Source: Protopterus annectens (Eukaryota > Chordata > Ceratodontiformes > Protopteridae). Taken from it: 64,000 bases of DNA. The stretch is from contig NC_056743.1 in NCBI RefSeq assembly GCF_019279795.1, positions 868,639,864-868,703,863 of the forward strand, in the 5' to 3' direction. Both the position numbers and the translations under genes were made by a program. Under the pieces are notes generated by a model, which made no database searches, was not told where the DNA came from, and saw nothing but the letters and a program-made list of their open reading frames with translations. This document shows positions 22,385-33,955 of the stretch, piece after piece (position 1 is the stretch's first letter; each line of letters starts with the position of its first letter).

Positions 22385-22670
22385 TTTGTTTGTCTTTTTG
22401 GCTTTTCCCGGTTAGGGGTTGCCACAGCGGAACTCCGGTCTGCTAATGATTGGCAGTAGATTTTTTTTGGTGCCGAGTTGCCAGCCTGATGCCCAACCTT
22501 CCGCGAAGGCATGCCCATTCACGCATGTCTTTCGGAGGCCACTCGACCGCAGGTAGGACATGCAGACTCCACACAGAAGGCACTCCAGCCATGAATCGAA
22601 CAGGAGAACCTCTTGTCCTTTTTCAAAAACTATCTTGGGACGTAGTTCTTCTACCTGCCAGGCAACAAAA
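22385..22670 (-). mobile_element. tRNA-derived SINE, minus strand
   Basis: Read on the minus strand it has CTGTTCGATTC (a B-box-like motif), a body with GACATGCGTGAATGGGC and AATCTACTGCC, and a 3' part with CCCCTAACCGGGAAAAGC. It matches the copies at 41108 and 45216 but carries extra body sequence lacking in them. The 5' limit is uncertain. Confidence 0.75.
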
Positions 22671-23103
22671 TCCACCCACAAAACGTAGTAAATCGAAACA
22701 CTTCTAGACACCAGGAACTAGCAAATGTATTTATTTTTTGTGTTGGAGGGGGTAATTGGTCAAACTATGTGGAAAAAGGGAATTATATTGGCAAGGTGGT
22801 GTTTGCAAACCTTCTGGCATTAATGATCAACTTTCTATTAATAGTCTGCTCCTTTAGAAATTAATGCATATCAAGTAGTGTCTTTAATTTTAACATGAAT
22901 TAAGTAGGTTATAGTATGTAATATTACGGAATGTTATTTTTAGGGGCACTGCAATTTGTATCTACACTTTTTATGTGATTTGTATTTTCATTGCATTGCA
23001 TTTATTATATTTTATTGGAATCTATAATAGTAACTGCTGCAAGGCTACTTATCCCTACTGGGCTCTCTACTGTTTATATTTTCTTGCTAATGTTTTGGTT
23101 GGA
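22671..23103. other. Unassigned AT-rich interval
   Basis: No gene or element is recognised between the SINE and DIRS C. Confidence 0.5.
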
Positions 23104-23290
23104 TGTCCTTCATGGATGCATCTGCAGTCATAACAAATGGGTTGTCCTGTCGTCAGGCAGCCCTTCGGTCGGCCGGATTCCAAAGTCTGGGTCCGGCTTC
23201 GGCTGATGTCGCACTTCACCCGACGTCATCTCTGCTGGTCTTCGGGTATAAAGGCATCAGCCGACGCCATTTTCCTCCGTCTTTCTTGCC
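23104..23290 (+). promoter_or_regulatory. Left ITR and promoter region of DIRS C
   Basis: TATAAAGG lies at 23247-23254, preceded by CGACGTCA, a one-base variant of TGACGTCA; the perfect form sits in the right ITR at 28558-28565. The segment pairs inversely with 28492-28714. Transcription probably starts near the CTCCGTCTTTCTTGCC stretch around 23275. Confidence 0.75.
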
Positions 23291-23420
23291 GCTGGGGCCC
23301 GGAGGCGGAGGCTGTTCGCAAGTGCCGGTCGTTCAGATCCAGAGATTACTACTACCGAATACTACTTCAAGACTTCTAAAAGCTAAGTACCCCGTTGGGG
23401 ACTCTTTCTTGCCTCAGCCG

Positions 23421-25227
23421 ATGTCAGAAAAAGTCAATAACTGTTTAACTTGTGGGAAACAAATACCTCATAAAGATTTCCACTCTTACTGTCTGCCTTG
23501 CTTAGGCCCAGACCACGACGTAGCAGCCTGTTCGGCCTGTGCTTTCTTCAACCAACGAACGCTTAGGCGTCGGTCGGAGTTTGCTGAACAATTTTTCGGC
23601 TCAGATTTTGCGTACATTATGCCGTCGGATCCTCCGACTACCCAAATTGTTAAAAAACGCAAAGAAAAAGACCGACACTCGCGGTCTGCGGTTTCGGCCG
23701 AAACCACGGTTAAGCAAGCCGCGAGTGTCTCGGTTTCGGCCGAAACCGAGAAAACTGGTCAATCTTCAGCCGAATCCATGACTGCTACTGAGGCTCCTGC
23801 TACCTTACTTGAATCGGCCTCAGAAATTTTGCCTACAACTGTGGTTCCTAGTGATTTATCAGACACCATCCCTTTGGATGTCTCTACCCCAGCACGTGGT
23901 GCTGCTAGGCCTCCTGCAGCCATGTCTATTAAGGCCTTTGCCAGGGCTAAAGCAGCCAAATCTGCTAAATCAGTGCCTGTTAAGCCCCCCTCACACAGGC
24001 CCACTTCTACTTCCCAAATGCTTACTCTGGCAGAAGATTTAATATCCTTAATTAGGGGATCCCAATCTCACCCAGACAGGGCCTCTCAGCCCCCAGAAAA
24101 GAGACCTAGAGCAGAGCCCCCCGAGCCAGTGTCCACTGATGATTCTGAGGATGACTCAGACATTTCAGACCAGCCAGAGGCTCCTTTTTCTACTTATGAA
24201 GATTCCGATGCTGAAGAATCCATTCCAGCTGCCTCTCCACCAGAGGAATTTTCCTTTGGGAAACTTTACATGCCATGAGAGAACAATTCCAATGGCAGGG
24301 ACAAGATTTCGCAGATTCTAGAAAAGGCTTAGGACTTTTCTACACTTACCACAACATAGGCCCTTAGCTATACCTCCTGTACTGCCTGTTGTGGATGATG
24401 CATTTAATGATGTTTGCACTGCTCCTGATTCTTTACCTCCAGCCCCTGCCAAACCAGATAGATTTTACAGGGTGCCAGACACTCATCACCACCTATACAA
24501 GGCTCCACTTGCAGACCCCGAAACTATATCCCAGGGGCCTAAGGCAGTAGCCTCGACCACAGCAAAAAACCCTACTCCTTCTGAAAGGGAATCCAGGTCC
24601 TTAGAGAGATGGGGGAAAAAAGTTTACACCTTTGCTACTCTCTCAGCTAGAACTTTAAACTGTCAGTTTCATATGATCCAATACCAAGAGTTTATGCTTG
24701 ATCAGTTAACTAAAAAACTGTCCTCTGATGAATCCTTAGATAAGAAATATGTATTAGAAATGGTGAATAACATCCAACAGGTTAGTAACCATTCCTTAAA
24801 ATGTGGCTATGATGCACTGGAGGCTTCATTTAGATCAGCCATGACTGGCACAGTGATAAGAAGGCATGCATGGTTGAAAGAACAGGTCTTAGCGGATCAT
24901 GTTAAAGCAAAGCTATTAGATGCTCCTATGGATAAGGCCAGTCTATTTGGTACACCTGCCCAGCAAGTAATGAAGAAAATGGAAGAAAAGGCAAAATCTG
25001 TACAAACAGTTAAAGATTTCTTACAGGTTCAGCCCCCAAGGTTTAGCAGGAACTGGCCTGCCAAAAATTGGTCCTTTCCTGACTCCACAAGATCCCAAAG
25101 GGGCAGGAATAGACGCTCTAGAGGCAGAAATCAATCCAGAGGAGGTGCCTACAGAGGACGACAGTGGCAAGGCAATAACCGAGGCACAGACACAACCACT
25201 GCCACTGCAACAGGACAATCACAGTGA
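23421..25227 (+). pseudogene. Gag-like ORF1 of DIRS C, one frameshift
   Basis: The ATG at 23421 begins the Cys/His module: Cys8, Cys11, His21, Cys24, Cys27, His32, Cys37 and Cys40, with CLG after the second pair. Lys/Arg-rich and long Ser/Thr/Pro/Ala linkers follow, then the acidic YEDSDAEESIPAASPPEE block. A single missing base near 24262 stops the frame at 24278. The next part is open from 24391 to 25227: LERWGKKVYTFATLSARTLNCQFHM, RRHAWLKEQVLADHVKAKLL, a VKDFLQVQPPRFSRNWPAKN block and an RG-rich tail. The last 80 bases overlap the RT frame starting at 25145. Likely role: RNA binding and particle formation, by analogy only. Confidence 0.87.
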
Positions 25228-27127
25228 CTTGGCTCTGACACCGCCTACCAGGGAGCAAATAGCAGCACCTTTAGGCGGAAAGTTAGCCTTATTTTCGAAA
25301 AATTGGCACTATATCACAAAAGACAAGTGGATTTTGCAAACCATAGACCAAGGCTACCGGTTCCACTTCCACACCTTACCAGTAAAAAGAGGAATGCCAA
25401 ACCTACCTCCAAATCAAAAAATAGAAGCTCTACAGCAGATAGCGGAATTATCAAAGATGAGAGCTGTGGAAAGAGTGCCAATAACAGAACAGGGCAAAGG
25501 ATTCTACTCCAGACTCTTCCTAGTACCAAGAAAAGAGAAAAGTTGGAGACCTATTCTCGACCTGTCCGTCTTAAACACATACATCATTGTCCCAAAATTC
25601 AAAATGCTGACCCTACAGCAACTCCTTCCCATGCTGGGCAAGGAGTGTTGGCTGGTAACTCTAGATCTCAAGGAGGCATACCTGCACGTCCCCATTCGAC
25701 CAAATTGCAGAAGATACCTCAGATTTCTTGCAGGATCAGAGCATTATCAATTCTCAGCATTGCCCTTTGGCTTATCTACTGCGCCCAGAGTATTCACAAA
25801 ATGCCTGGCATCAGTAATCGCTCACTGCAGACTACAGGGAATCCAAATTTATCCATACCTGGACGACTGCCTGTTACAAGCGGACAACAAAAGCAAGCTG
25901 ACAACAGATTTACAAAGGTTCATTTACTTGCTACAAGCCCTGGGATACACAGTCAATTTACAAAAGTCAAGGCTGATACCATCCCAAACAAGAACATTCT
26001 TGGGCTGAATTGGACACAGTAAAACAAATGGCATTCCTAACTACAGAAAAACAAAAAGAGCTCCCTCTTTACTTCTTGGCATTAACAAAGCAGAACAAAC
26101 TAACAGCAAGAAAAGTTCTGCAGGCCTTGGACTTCATGGCATCATGCATAATCTTGGTCCCACATGCCAGACTGCATATGAGAAAGCTACAGTGGTACCT
26201 AAAGAATTTATGGTCTCAGCACAGGCACAGCTTAGAAACAGAAATCCCACTAATCCCATGCCTAAAACAGGAGTTCCTATGGTGGGCTCAAGCATGCCAG
26301 TCAAACCCAGGCTTACCCTTCCACAACTTTCGAGCAAGCCAAACCATCACAACGGACGCCTCAGACCTAGGATGGGGCGCACATGCTGGACAAATGCATA
26401 CAAGGATTGTGGACTCAAGACCAACTGCACCTGCACATAAACAAAAAGAAATGCTGGCAGTAAAACTGGCAATCCAAACATTCAGACCATTCCTCAAAGA
26501 AGGCCATTTGATGATAAGGACAGACAACACCACAGTCATGTGGTACATCAACAAACAGGGAGGCACTCATTCATACCCCTATGCAGAATGACTTTGGACC
26601 TTTGGAATCTGGCTCTCAGCTACAACATCCAGTTACAGGCAATATTTGTGCCGGGAAAAGAGAACACCCTAGCAGACATGTTAAGCAGAACCACCTCGGA
26701 TGCTCACGAATGGATGCTACACCCGGACATCTTCAAGGCCATCACAAAGAAATGGGGAATGCCACAAATAGATCTATTCGCTTCCCCACTCAATCACCAG
26801 CTCAAAAAATTCTGCACAAGGACATTCCACCCACTTGCATGGAAGGTGGACTCTCTATCCTTCAGCTGGACAGGCCTGACAGCATATGCATTTCCACCTC
26901 TTCCCTTGATACACAAGGTACTACTGAAAATCGAAGAGGAACGTCCAAGGATAATCCTGATAGCTCCGAATTGGCCAAGACAACACTGGTACCCACTGCT
27001 GAGGAGCATGTCTCGGGAAAGAATGTGGTCAATACCCCTGATGCCTTTGATGTTAACTCAGAACAACTACAACATCATGCATCCAAACCTAAAAACCTTG
27101 CAACTGACTGCCTGGAACATCACATAG
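25145..27127 (+). pseudogene. RT-RNase H-methyltransferase polyprotein of DIRS C, nearly intact
   Basis: RT is open from 25145 to 26008: motif A LVTLDLKEAYLHVP, motif B FSALPFGLSTAPRVFTK and motif C IYPYLDDCL. A one-base deletion near 26003 (TFLG then stop) shifts it to the RNase H frame (26010-26591). That frame carries TTDAS, KEMLAV and RTDNTTVMWYINKQGG, with two compensating shifts near 26400-26445. A further one-base loss near 26575 moves to a third frame ending at 27127, with LADMLSR and the methyltransferase-like IDLFASPLN...ILIAPNWPRQHWYPLL block. All key RT and RNase H residues are present, so repair of three small indels separates it from a complete polyprotein. It overlaps YR in a different frame. 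Confidence 0.9.
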
Positions 27128-28158
27128 CAGCAACTAACCCAGACCTTTCACAAAGGGTTAAAGACATTATCCTTGAAGCCCGCAGACCTTCAACAAGAAG
27201 GAACTATGCAGGAAAATGGAAAAGGTTTGTCATTTGGAGTACTGAAAGAGGAAAAGATGTGTCGAACATAGATATTGCTAACATTCTGGAGTACTTGGCA
27301 GAGCTTCTACATACAGGCCTGTCCTACTCCTCCATCAAGATACATGCATCAGCTATTTCAGCAGAATACAGCTTCGATCCACCTGTCTTTTCGCATCCTC
27401 TACTCAGGCAGTTCCTCAGAGGGATCAAGAATGTAAAACCTCCTAGGAAACCACCATCACCAGCATGGGACTTGAACTTTGTGCTAGAAAAGTTGACACT
27501 CCCTCCGTTTGAACCAGCAGCAACAGCAGATCTGCAACACCTGTCATGGAAAACTGCTTTCCTACTGGCAATTACCTCAGCAAGGAGGGTTTCGGAACTA
27601 CAGGCTTTAATGGCAGTGCAACCCTTCCTAATCTTCCATCAAGATAGGGTGTCCATGAGAACTAATCCTACATTTATGCCTAAGGTGGTATCCAGAGTGT
27701 CTTTAAACCAGGCAATCCACCTACCTACCTTCTTTCCCAATCCACAAAACAGGGGAGAAAGACTACTGCATACCTTGGATGTACATAGACAGTTACGCTA
27801 CTACCTGGACAGAACCAAAAGTAACAGAAAGACAGACCAGCTTTTAGTAGCCTATGCAACAGGAAGGGAAGGAAAAGCAATTTCCAAACAGACAATCTCC
27901 AAATGGATAGGAAATTGCATAAGATTCTGTTACTCCTACCATGGAAAACCAATTCCACAGAACATAAGACCTCACTCTACAAGGGCTACAGCCACTACCA
28001 CAGCTTTCTTACGAGGAGTGGCAACCAAGGACATTATTGAGGCGGCTACTTGGACCTCCGTGCATACATTTGCCAAGCATTATAATTTACCTCTATACTC
28101 TAGATCCCGAGCAGGGTTTGCCACTGCTGTACTTCAAGGGATCCTAACTACACCATAA
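26581..28158 (+). CDS. Tyrosine recombinase of DIRS C, open reading frame
   Basis: A 525-codon frame runs from the ATG at 26581, overlapping the end of the RT polyprotein until 27127. The recombinase proper starts near residue 183 (VKDIILEARRPSTRRNYAGKWKRF). The catalytic set is complete: Arg336 in RRVSEL, His465 and Arg468 in HSTRA, His495 (with Trp491) in TWTSVHTF, and Tyr501 in KHYNL. The enzyme would join the circular DNA to the target by a phosphotyrosine intermediate. The true start is unclear, because the upstream overlapping part may be expressed by frameshift or be non-coding. This is the only complete YR in the window. Confidence 0.88.
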   Translation: MQNDFGPLESGSQLQHPVTGNICAGKREHPSRHVKQNHLGCSRMDATPGHLQGHHKEMGNATNRSIRFPTQSPAQKILHKDIPPTCMEGGLSILQLDRPDSICISTSSLDTQGTTENRRGTSKDNPDSSELAKTTLVPTAEEHVSGKNVVNTPDAFDVNSEQLQHHASKPKNLATDCLEHHIAATNPDLSQRVKDIILEARRPSTRRNYAGKWKRFVIWSTERGKDVSNIDIANILEYLAELLHTGLSYSSIKIHASAISAEYSFDPPVFSHPLLRQFLRGIKNVKPPRKPPSPAWDLNFVLEKLTLPPFEPAATADLQHLSWKTAFLLAITSARRVSELQALMAVQPFLIFHQDRVSMRTNPTFMPKVVSRVSLNQAIHLPTFFPNPQNRGERLLHTLDVHRQLRYYLDRTKSNRKTDQLLVAYATGREGKAISKQTISKWIGNCIRFCYSYHGKPIPQNIRPHSTRATATTTAFLRGVATKDIIEAATWTSVHTFAKHYNLPLYSRSRAGFATAVLQGILTTP

Positions 28159-28194
28159 TTCTTCTTCCTCCACCCCTAGTTTGGCTATGGTATT

Positions 28195-28714
28195 CTACCC
28201 ATTTGTTATGACTGCAGATGCATCCATGAAGGACATAGTACAGTTTTGTACCTATCATAAATGTAGATGTCCGAACTGGATAGCATCTGCAGTCAGGATT
28301 ACCCACCCTCCTTCCCCCTCTGTGGTACTCCTAGGGTATTTACCCTCCTAATAGCTAGCTGGGGGGAGTCTCTTATGGTGTATTTGTTTGTATATATGTA
28401 CATACATGCTTATTTTTTGTGTTTGCCTTCTACTTTTTTGGAAACATTGGCATTTCTCCAAAATTTAGCCTTCCAAGAGGGCAACTGGCATCTGGGGCAA
28501 GAAACACTGAGGAAAATGGCGTCGGCTGATGCCTTTATACCCGAAGACCAGCAGAGATGACGTCAGGTGAAGTGCGACATCAGCCGAAGCCGGACCCAGA
28601 CTTTGGAATCCGGCCGACCGAAGGGCTGCCTGACGACAGGACAACCCATTTGTTATGACTGCAGATGCTATCCAGTTCGGACATCTACATTTATGGTAGG
28701 TACAAAACTGTACT
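28195..28714 (+). repeat. ICR and right ITR of DIRS C
   Basis: The ICR reads the complement of the left end (GCATCCATGAAGGACA) followed at once by the complement of the right end (TAGTACAGTTTTGTACC). The right ITR (about 28492-28714) mirrors the left ITR, with inverted TATA (CCTTTATACCC) and TGACGTCA at 28558-28565. Confidence 0.9.
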
Positions 28715-29849
28715 TTATTAGTTTAAGGGATTTTGATCCTGCTAGGGGTCGTTCAACCTTTATATAATTGCTTCTATTATTAAGACCTATTTTTACTTCT
28801 ACTAGCCATAAAACTTCTTGCCTAACCTGTAGAGGCCTTACACGTGCAGGCTGGGCTGAGATCCCACTCTGTTAAGGGCTTCTTATAGCCAACCTTTACT
28901 ACGTACCTGAATCTTTGTATTTTTTTTTTTTTTACAACATCTTATATGGCTTTGCATACTATAGATGTTATAGCAGCCAATTAAGTAGTATCTCAATAGT
29001 ATTTGCTATACCTAGACATTTAATTTCCCTAAGAATTCTGCTTGGCCTGCCTGACTGTTTGTGTATTTCTTATGTGATATATGACTGTTTTGTCCATTAG
29101 AATAATCTGTACTATTTGCATTTTTGATAGTGCATGTGATACTCTGTATGCTAATATTCACTTTAACATTATCTTATTGTTTCCACTGTTTTCTTTTGTA
29201 CTAGCTATCCCCTGCTTTACCCTGTGTTTTTGCCTGGGTGAATCTCACTACTAAATCCACTAAGGTGCTCTCTGCCCACTGCCCTTGGAAACGTTCAAGA
29301 CACTGCCTTCTTCTGCTACCCACTACTTCAAGAGTTCAAGAAAGTATGTCTACCCACATCACGAAGTGTTATTTTTAACAAACTTATCCTTGCTAAGCCT
29401 TTGTCTGACCCCAGCTAAGCGGCCAGCAGCAACACCCTATATTCCCTTATCTCCTTCCTCCCCCGCACTTTAGACTGCTAACTTGCTTTTCCTCTCTCTA
29501 CCAGTTAGTCTACTTCTACTTTTGGAAGCTCCTGTGCATATTTGTGCACCTCTGCTTTTTGGCCACTAGATGTCATCCTACACCCACCTATACTCCTTAC
29601 ATTAGTATTTATACCTTCCTCATTTTTTCTATTCTCTCCTTTCCTACTACTATCCCTTTCCTCCTTCTGATATTCTCTCTTATCCTTCCCTCTTTAGGCT
29701 CCTATCTCCCATCTTGACTTACCAGCTTACTCTGATACTTTTTCCTCCCTCCTTGGTGGTCTACTCTGTGTCCCGCTCCGTTTGCCCTGCGGGCTCACTC
29801 CGCTCCCCTCCCTACCCCCAATTCCCACCCACCCCCTGGGGTCCTAACC
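28715..29849. other. Unassigned interval, possibly LINE 5' leader at its end
   Basis: No gene is supported. The sequence becomes C/T-rich from about 29400, which may be the 5' leader of the LINE that follows; its true 5' end cannot be placed. Confidence 0.45.
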
Positions 29850-30043
29850 TTATACATGTCTAATCCCACCCCTCACTCTACTAACCTATTCCCCTGCTTC
29901 CCGCCAAACCTAATCTCCTCCCCTGGCCACACCCCAATTACTCCTCCTATTATCCTCCCCTATTCATTAACCCTCCTATCCTCAAACCAACTTCTCTCCT
30001 CTTCTATATTATCTCTTATTATACATCATTACACTCACTTAAC

Positions 30044-31303
30044 TTGTCTCTCTATCTTATATATCCTTCTACATCCCTATTACTTCACCTACTTCTATAT
30101 TATTTTTTTCGTTTTAACTTACTTACATACAACCAACTTGCTATCTCCATTGCTTACCTCTACTTTATATTCACTTCTACCCCACTTGTTGTAAGTATGG
30201 CCCTCTACTTATCCACACTGCTTATACTCTCATGTCTTCTCTTAATTACACTTTTCTCTACTTACCTCCTTACCTTCTTAGAATATCCACTCATTACTCA
30301 ACCAAACCACATTCAGAAACATACATCCACCTTCCATATACCTCTAATCTCATTCTCAAATGCCAATTCCACATCTAGCTACAAACTACCTAAATTCCAT
30401 AGGCACTCTCACCTCACCTACATCCTACCCTTAGATAAGAAGATGAGACCTCTAACCCATCAGCAGACTAAACATATATCCAAACCTGTTGACCCTACCT
30501 TAAAAGACGGTGATGTTCATCCCAACCCTGGCCCCATTTACCCATCTCCTCAAACATCTAAACCTACCTCCAATAACACCCTCCTGATAGGGCATCTTAA
30601 CATACGTAGTGTAAACAACAAAGTTCCCTATCTACATGCCCTCCTAGACACTCACTGCTTTGACATTCTCTGTCTCTCTGAAACCTGGCTTAAGCCAGCC
30701 ACTAAAGACACTGAGGTTATACCCCAAGGCTACAATATATTAAGGCTAGACCGTACCAAACGAAAGGGTGGTGGAGTAGCTATTCTGTTTAAGAATCATC
30801 TTAACATCTCCACCCTCCCAGCCTGTCCTACCCAGGATAGTAAAGTAGAAGCTATTATTACCAAACTCCAAATAAATGCTAAGAAAGCCCTTTACATCAT
30901 CTGCATGTATATACCACCTGGAAACAATATACCCATAGTAGAAGACTTTCTTAGTTGGGTTTCAAACAACTACCCCCAAGAAACTTTAATTCTTGGCGAC
31001 TTTAATATAGACTGGAATACCATTAATGCTGACAATCCCACCTCTCACATTAACCTAAATGGTTTCACCCAAACCATTACCTCTACGACAAGGCTTAACA
31101 AATCAAGCAGGAAACAAACTATTTTAGACTGGATACTCATAAACAAAGTCAATATCACATACAAAGTAGGAACTATGCCTGATGATCTCAGTGATCATTG
31201 TTTAACCTACATTACAAGAGAAAAGACTGACATTCTACACCTCCCCAATATGAGAACTATACATTCCACCAAACATTTTAAAACTGACTTATTTCAAAAT
31301 TAA
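30044..31303 (+). pseudogene. LINE ORF2 N-terminal part: 2A-like motif and AP endonuclease
   Basis: This 419-codon frame begins with a hydrophobic, pyrimidine-coded stretch that may be leader rather than protein. DGDVHPNPGP, close to the 2A ribosome-skipping consensus, follows near residue 160. The apurinic-type endonuclease then shows HLNIRS, the catalytic-glutamate motif SETW, GDFNIDW and the C-terminal SDH motif (LSDHCL). It nicks target DNA to prime reverse transcription. The TAA at 31301-31303 replaces a coding residue (LFQN then LRACNW), since the same frame continues into the RT linker. Confidence 0.85.
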
Positions 31304-33403
31304 CTCAGAGCATGTAACTGGAACCCCTTAAAAACACTGCCACTTAATGAAGCAGTTTCATTCTTTAATTCTACCTTTCTTTCCATTTTAAATAAACATG
31401 CTCCTGAGCGTACCATTAGAATGAAGTCAAACACAGCCCCGTGGCTCTCAAGTGATACAAAAAAACTAATCCTCTCTAAAAATAAAGTTTTGGCCAAATG
31501 GAGATCCCACAGAATCAGCTCTGATTTTCTTCACTTTCGCCAACTTAGAAACCTTACCAAAAAAGCTATTTTCAATGACAAAAGAAAGTTCTACTGTGAA
31601 CTTCAAGAGACACATTCCAATAACCCCAAACAATTCTGGTCCTCTATCAATAGACTCCTATCCCCAGGAACAGCCAAAACTCCCTCCCCACTAAATGCTG
31701 ATCCTGACACCCCTTACCAAACTGCAAATGCGTTTAACTCTTTCTTCTCTGAAACTATTCAATCTCTTGCTAAACAACTGAACACTAATGACTTCTATCC
31801 TCCAAACAATCTAGTAGACTCTTCTTCTAACTTCTCTCTACAACCTATCTCTACTTCTTTCATCTATAGACTTATTGTTAAACTAAAACCCTGTACCCCC
31901 TCTGCTGACAAACTCCCTTCCCTTTTTCTGCAAAAAGCAGCCAAAGAAATTGCATACCCAATAGCTATACTCATAAATAGAACCATCCAAGAGGGAACTA
32001 TCCCTGATATCTAGAAAGTCTCTCATATTATCCCACTACATAAAGGCGGTAACTGTATTGACTACTCCAACTTTAGACCAATTGCCCTTCTTTCACCGTT
32101 AGCAAAGATTATGGAGAAATGTATTCATCAGCAACTTGTACAGTATCTCTCTTTACACAATATTATAGCTAACTGTCAACATGGCTTTAGACCCCACCAT
32201 AGTACCACTACTGCTCTCCTTTCTTTTATAGACACCATAAACAACAATCGCAACAATAATCTTTTCTCTTCTGCTTTATTCATTGACCTCTCAAAAGCAT
32301 TTGACATGGTTAACCACTCTGCCTTAATTAACATCCTTAAATCCCTCTCATTTGACACTCTTACCATCAAATGGTTTAGTTCTTATCTCAACAACAGAAA
32401 ACAAGCTGTTCTCTGGGACAACCATATATCCTCCTTACTGCCCATATCTATCGGAGTTCCTCAGGGCTCTATTCTTGGTCCACTTCTCTTTTCCCTCTAC
32501 ATCAATCACCTCCACGCTATTCTTCCTCGAGCCACCTGTATCCAATATGCAGACGACTCCACTATTATTTGCTCAGCATCCTCCTCCTCTGATCTAATCT
32601 CACAAACCCGAAATATCTTTAACACTGTAGAAACATGGTTTACTAGATGATATCTTCTCCTTAATGCTAAAAAAAACAAACTTCTTCTCTTCACCCCTAC
32701 TATTCGTACCCCCCCATTTAATTTCACCATCTTGTCTAACAACAACACTGTTATCTCTCCAGACTCTACAACTAAACTGCTAGGTATAACCATTGATAAC
32801 AATCTCTCTTTTGATCAACACATCAACAACACTATCAAATCAGTAAATAGAAAGATAGGATCCTTATACCGTATTAAGCCATTCCTCACCCCATCAGCTA
32901 GAGCTACTATTGCCCACTTCCATCTTTTATCTACTCTCTTCTATGCCTCTCCCATCTTCACTAACCTCAAGAAAACTAACCTAAACAAACTAGCAACTTG
33001 CTATAATAACATTGCCCGCTTCGCCACTGGTAACCCTTTCAGAACCCATCACTGTCTTAACCTGAAACTTTTAGGCTGGCTAGAACTACAAAACTATATT
33101 CTAATGTCACAAATTACTATTGCCCACAAAATACTGTACCAACCTGATAACACCCCTATACTATCACAGCTTTTACTCCCTTATAATAATCTTAGCTCCC
33201 TTCGTTCCTCTTGTAAATTCCTGACCAAACCTAAAAAGGCTCACAACCTTGCTGGAGACTCTCTATTTAGTAATACTGTAGGCTGAACTTGGAATTTGCT
33301 ACCTAGGGATTTAACTGTAATCACATCTCTACCCCTCTTCAAACAACAAATCAAACTGTACTTCCAAAATCACTGGCTTTGCTCATGTAATACACCAGAC
33401 TGA
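31304..33403 (+). pseudogene. LINE reverse transcriptase, three stops
   Basis: The same frame continues after 31303. Stops lie at 32012-32014 (TAG where W is expected before KVSHIIPLHK), 32648-32650 (after ETWFTR) and 33284-33286. RT motifs are HGFRPHHSTTTALL, FIDLSKAFDMVNH (motif A), IGVPQGSILGPLLF (motif B), the catalytic IQYADDS (motif C) and LLGITIDNNLSF. The C-terminus resembles other L2/CR1-type ORF2 ends and reads to about 33403. With so few lesions it is a moderately young copy. Confidence 0.88.
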
Positions 33404-33955
33404 TTTCTCCCCCCCCCCCCACCTGACCTCTAACCCTACTGAGTGCTTATACTTACTATCCATTTTCTTCCTCCTTCTAATCCTTTTGCTCTGCCTACTT
33501 CTCTCTCCTCTCTTATCCCCTATTGCTACCCCTTTTTCTCTTACTTTTTAACTACTTTCACCTCCCTTCTTTTTACCTAACACTACTCCTTTTACTTCTC
33601 CTCCTACTTGTACTTTTTCCTTTATAGTAGAAGCCTTAAGATATAGCCTGTTAGTATCAAGTAAGATGCTGTGAATCTGATTTAATCCTAGTCATGCCTA
33701 TTATTGATTATGTGCCTTAATTTTTATTGAACTTATTACCATTTTTATTATTATCAATTTTTATTTTTTCTTTTCTGAGTATTCTATGTGTGTATTATTA
33801 TCATGTCTGTTTGTTATGTTTTATGTGGAGCTTTTCTCCCCGGGCCTCTACTGAAAATGGAAATATATCCAGCTAGACTAGCCCGGTAAACAAATGTAAA
33901 ATAAAATAAAAATAAATAAATAAAAATAAAAAATAAATAAAATGTGTGGATACTA

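Larger units (their letters stand above)
23104..28714 (+). mobile_element. DIRS C (family 1), full length and best preserved
   Basis: Left terminus TGTCCTTCATGG (23104) and right terminus ACTGTACT (28714) are both confirmed by the ICR at 28195-28312. The 5.6-kb copy contains ITRs, gag, RT-RNase H-methyltransferase, YR and ICR in order, with no nested insert. The damage consists of a few single-base deletions in gag and the RT polyprotein, while YR is open. This points to a recent insertion. Confidence 0.95.
29850..33955 (+). mobile_element. L2-like LINE, near full length
   Basis: An endonuclease domain precedes a reverse transcriptase on one strand, and the 3' end is an A-rich tail of AAATAA-type repeats (33897-33952). 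The 3' UTR segment with CTCCCCGGGCCTCTACTGAA is shared with the fragment at 50797-51125. The 5' limit is uncertain and no separate ORF1 was identified. Four stop codons interrupt an otherwise continuous reading. Assignment to the L2/CR1 side of LINEs rests on the GDVHPNPGP motif and the style of the EN/RT motifs. Confidence 0.87.
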
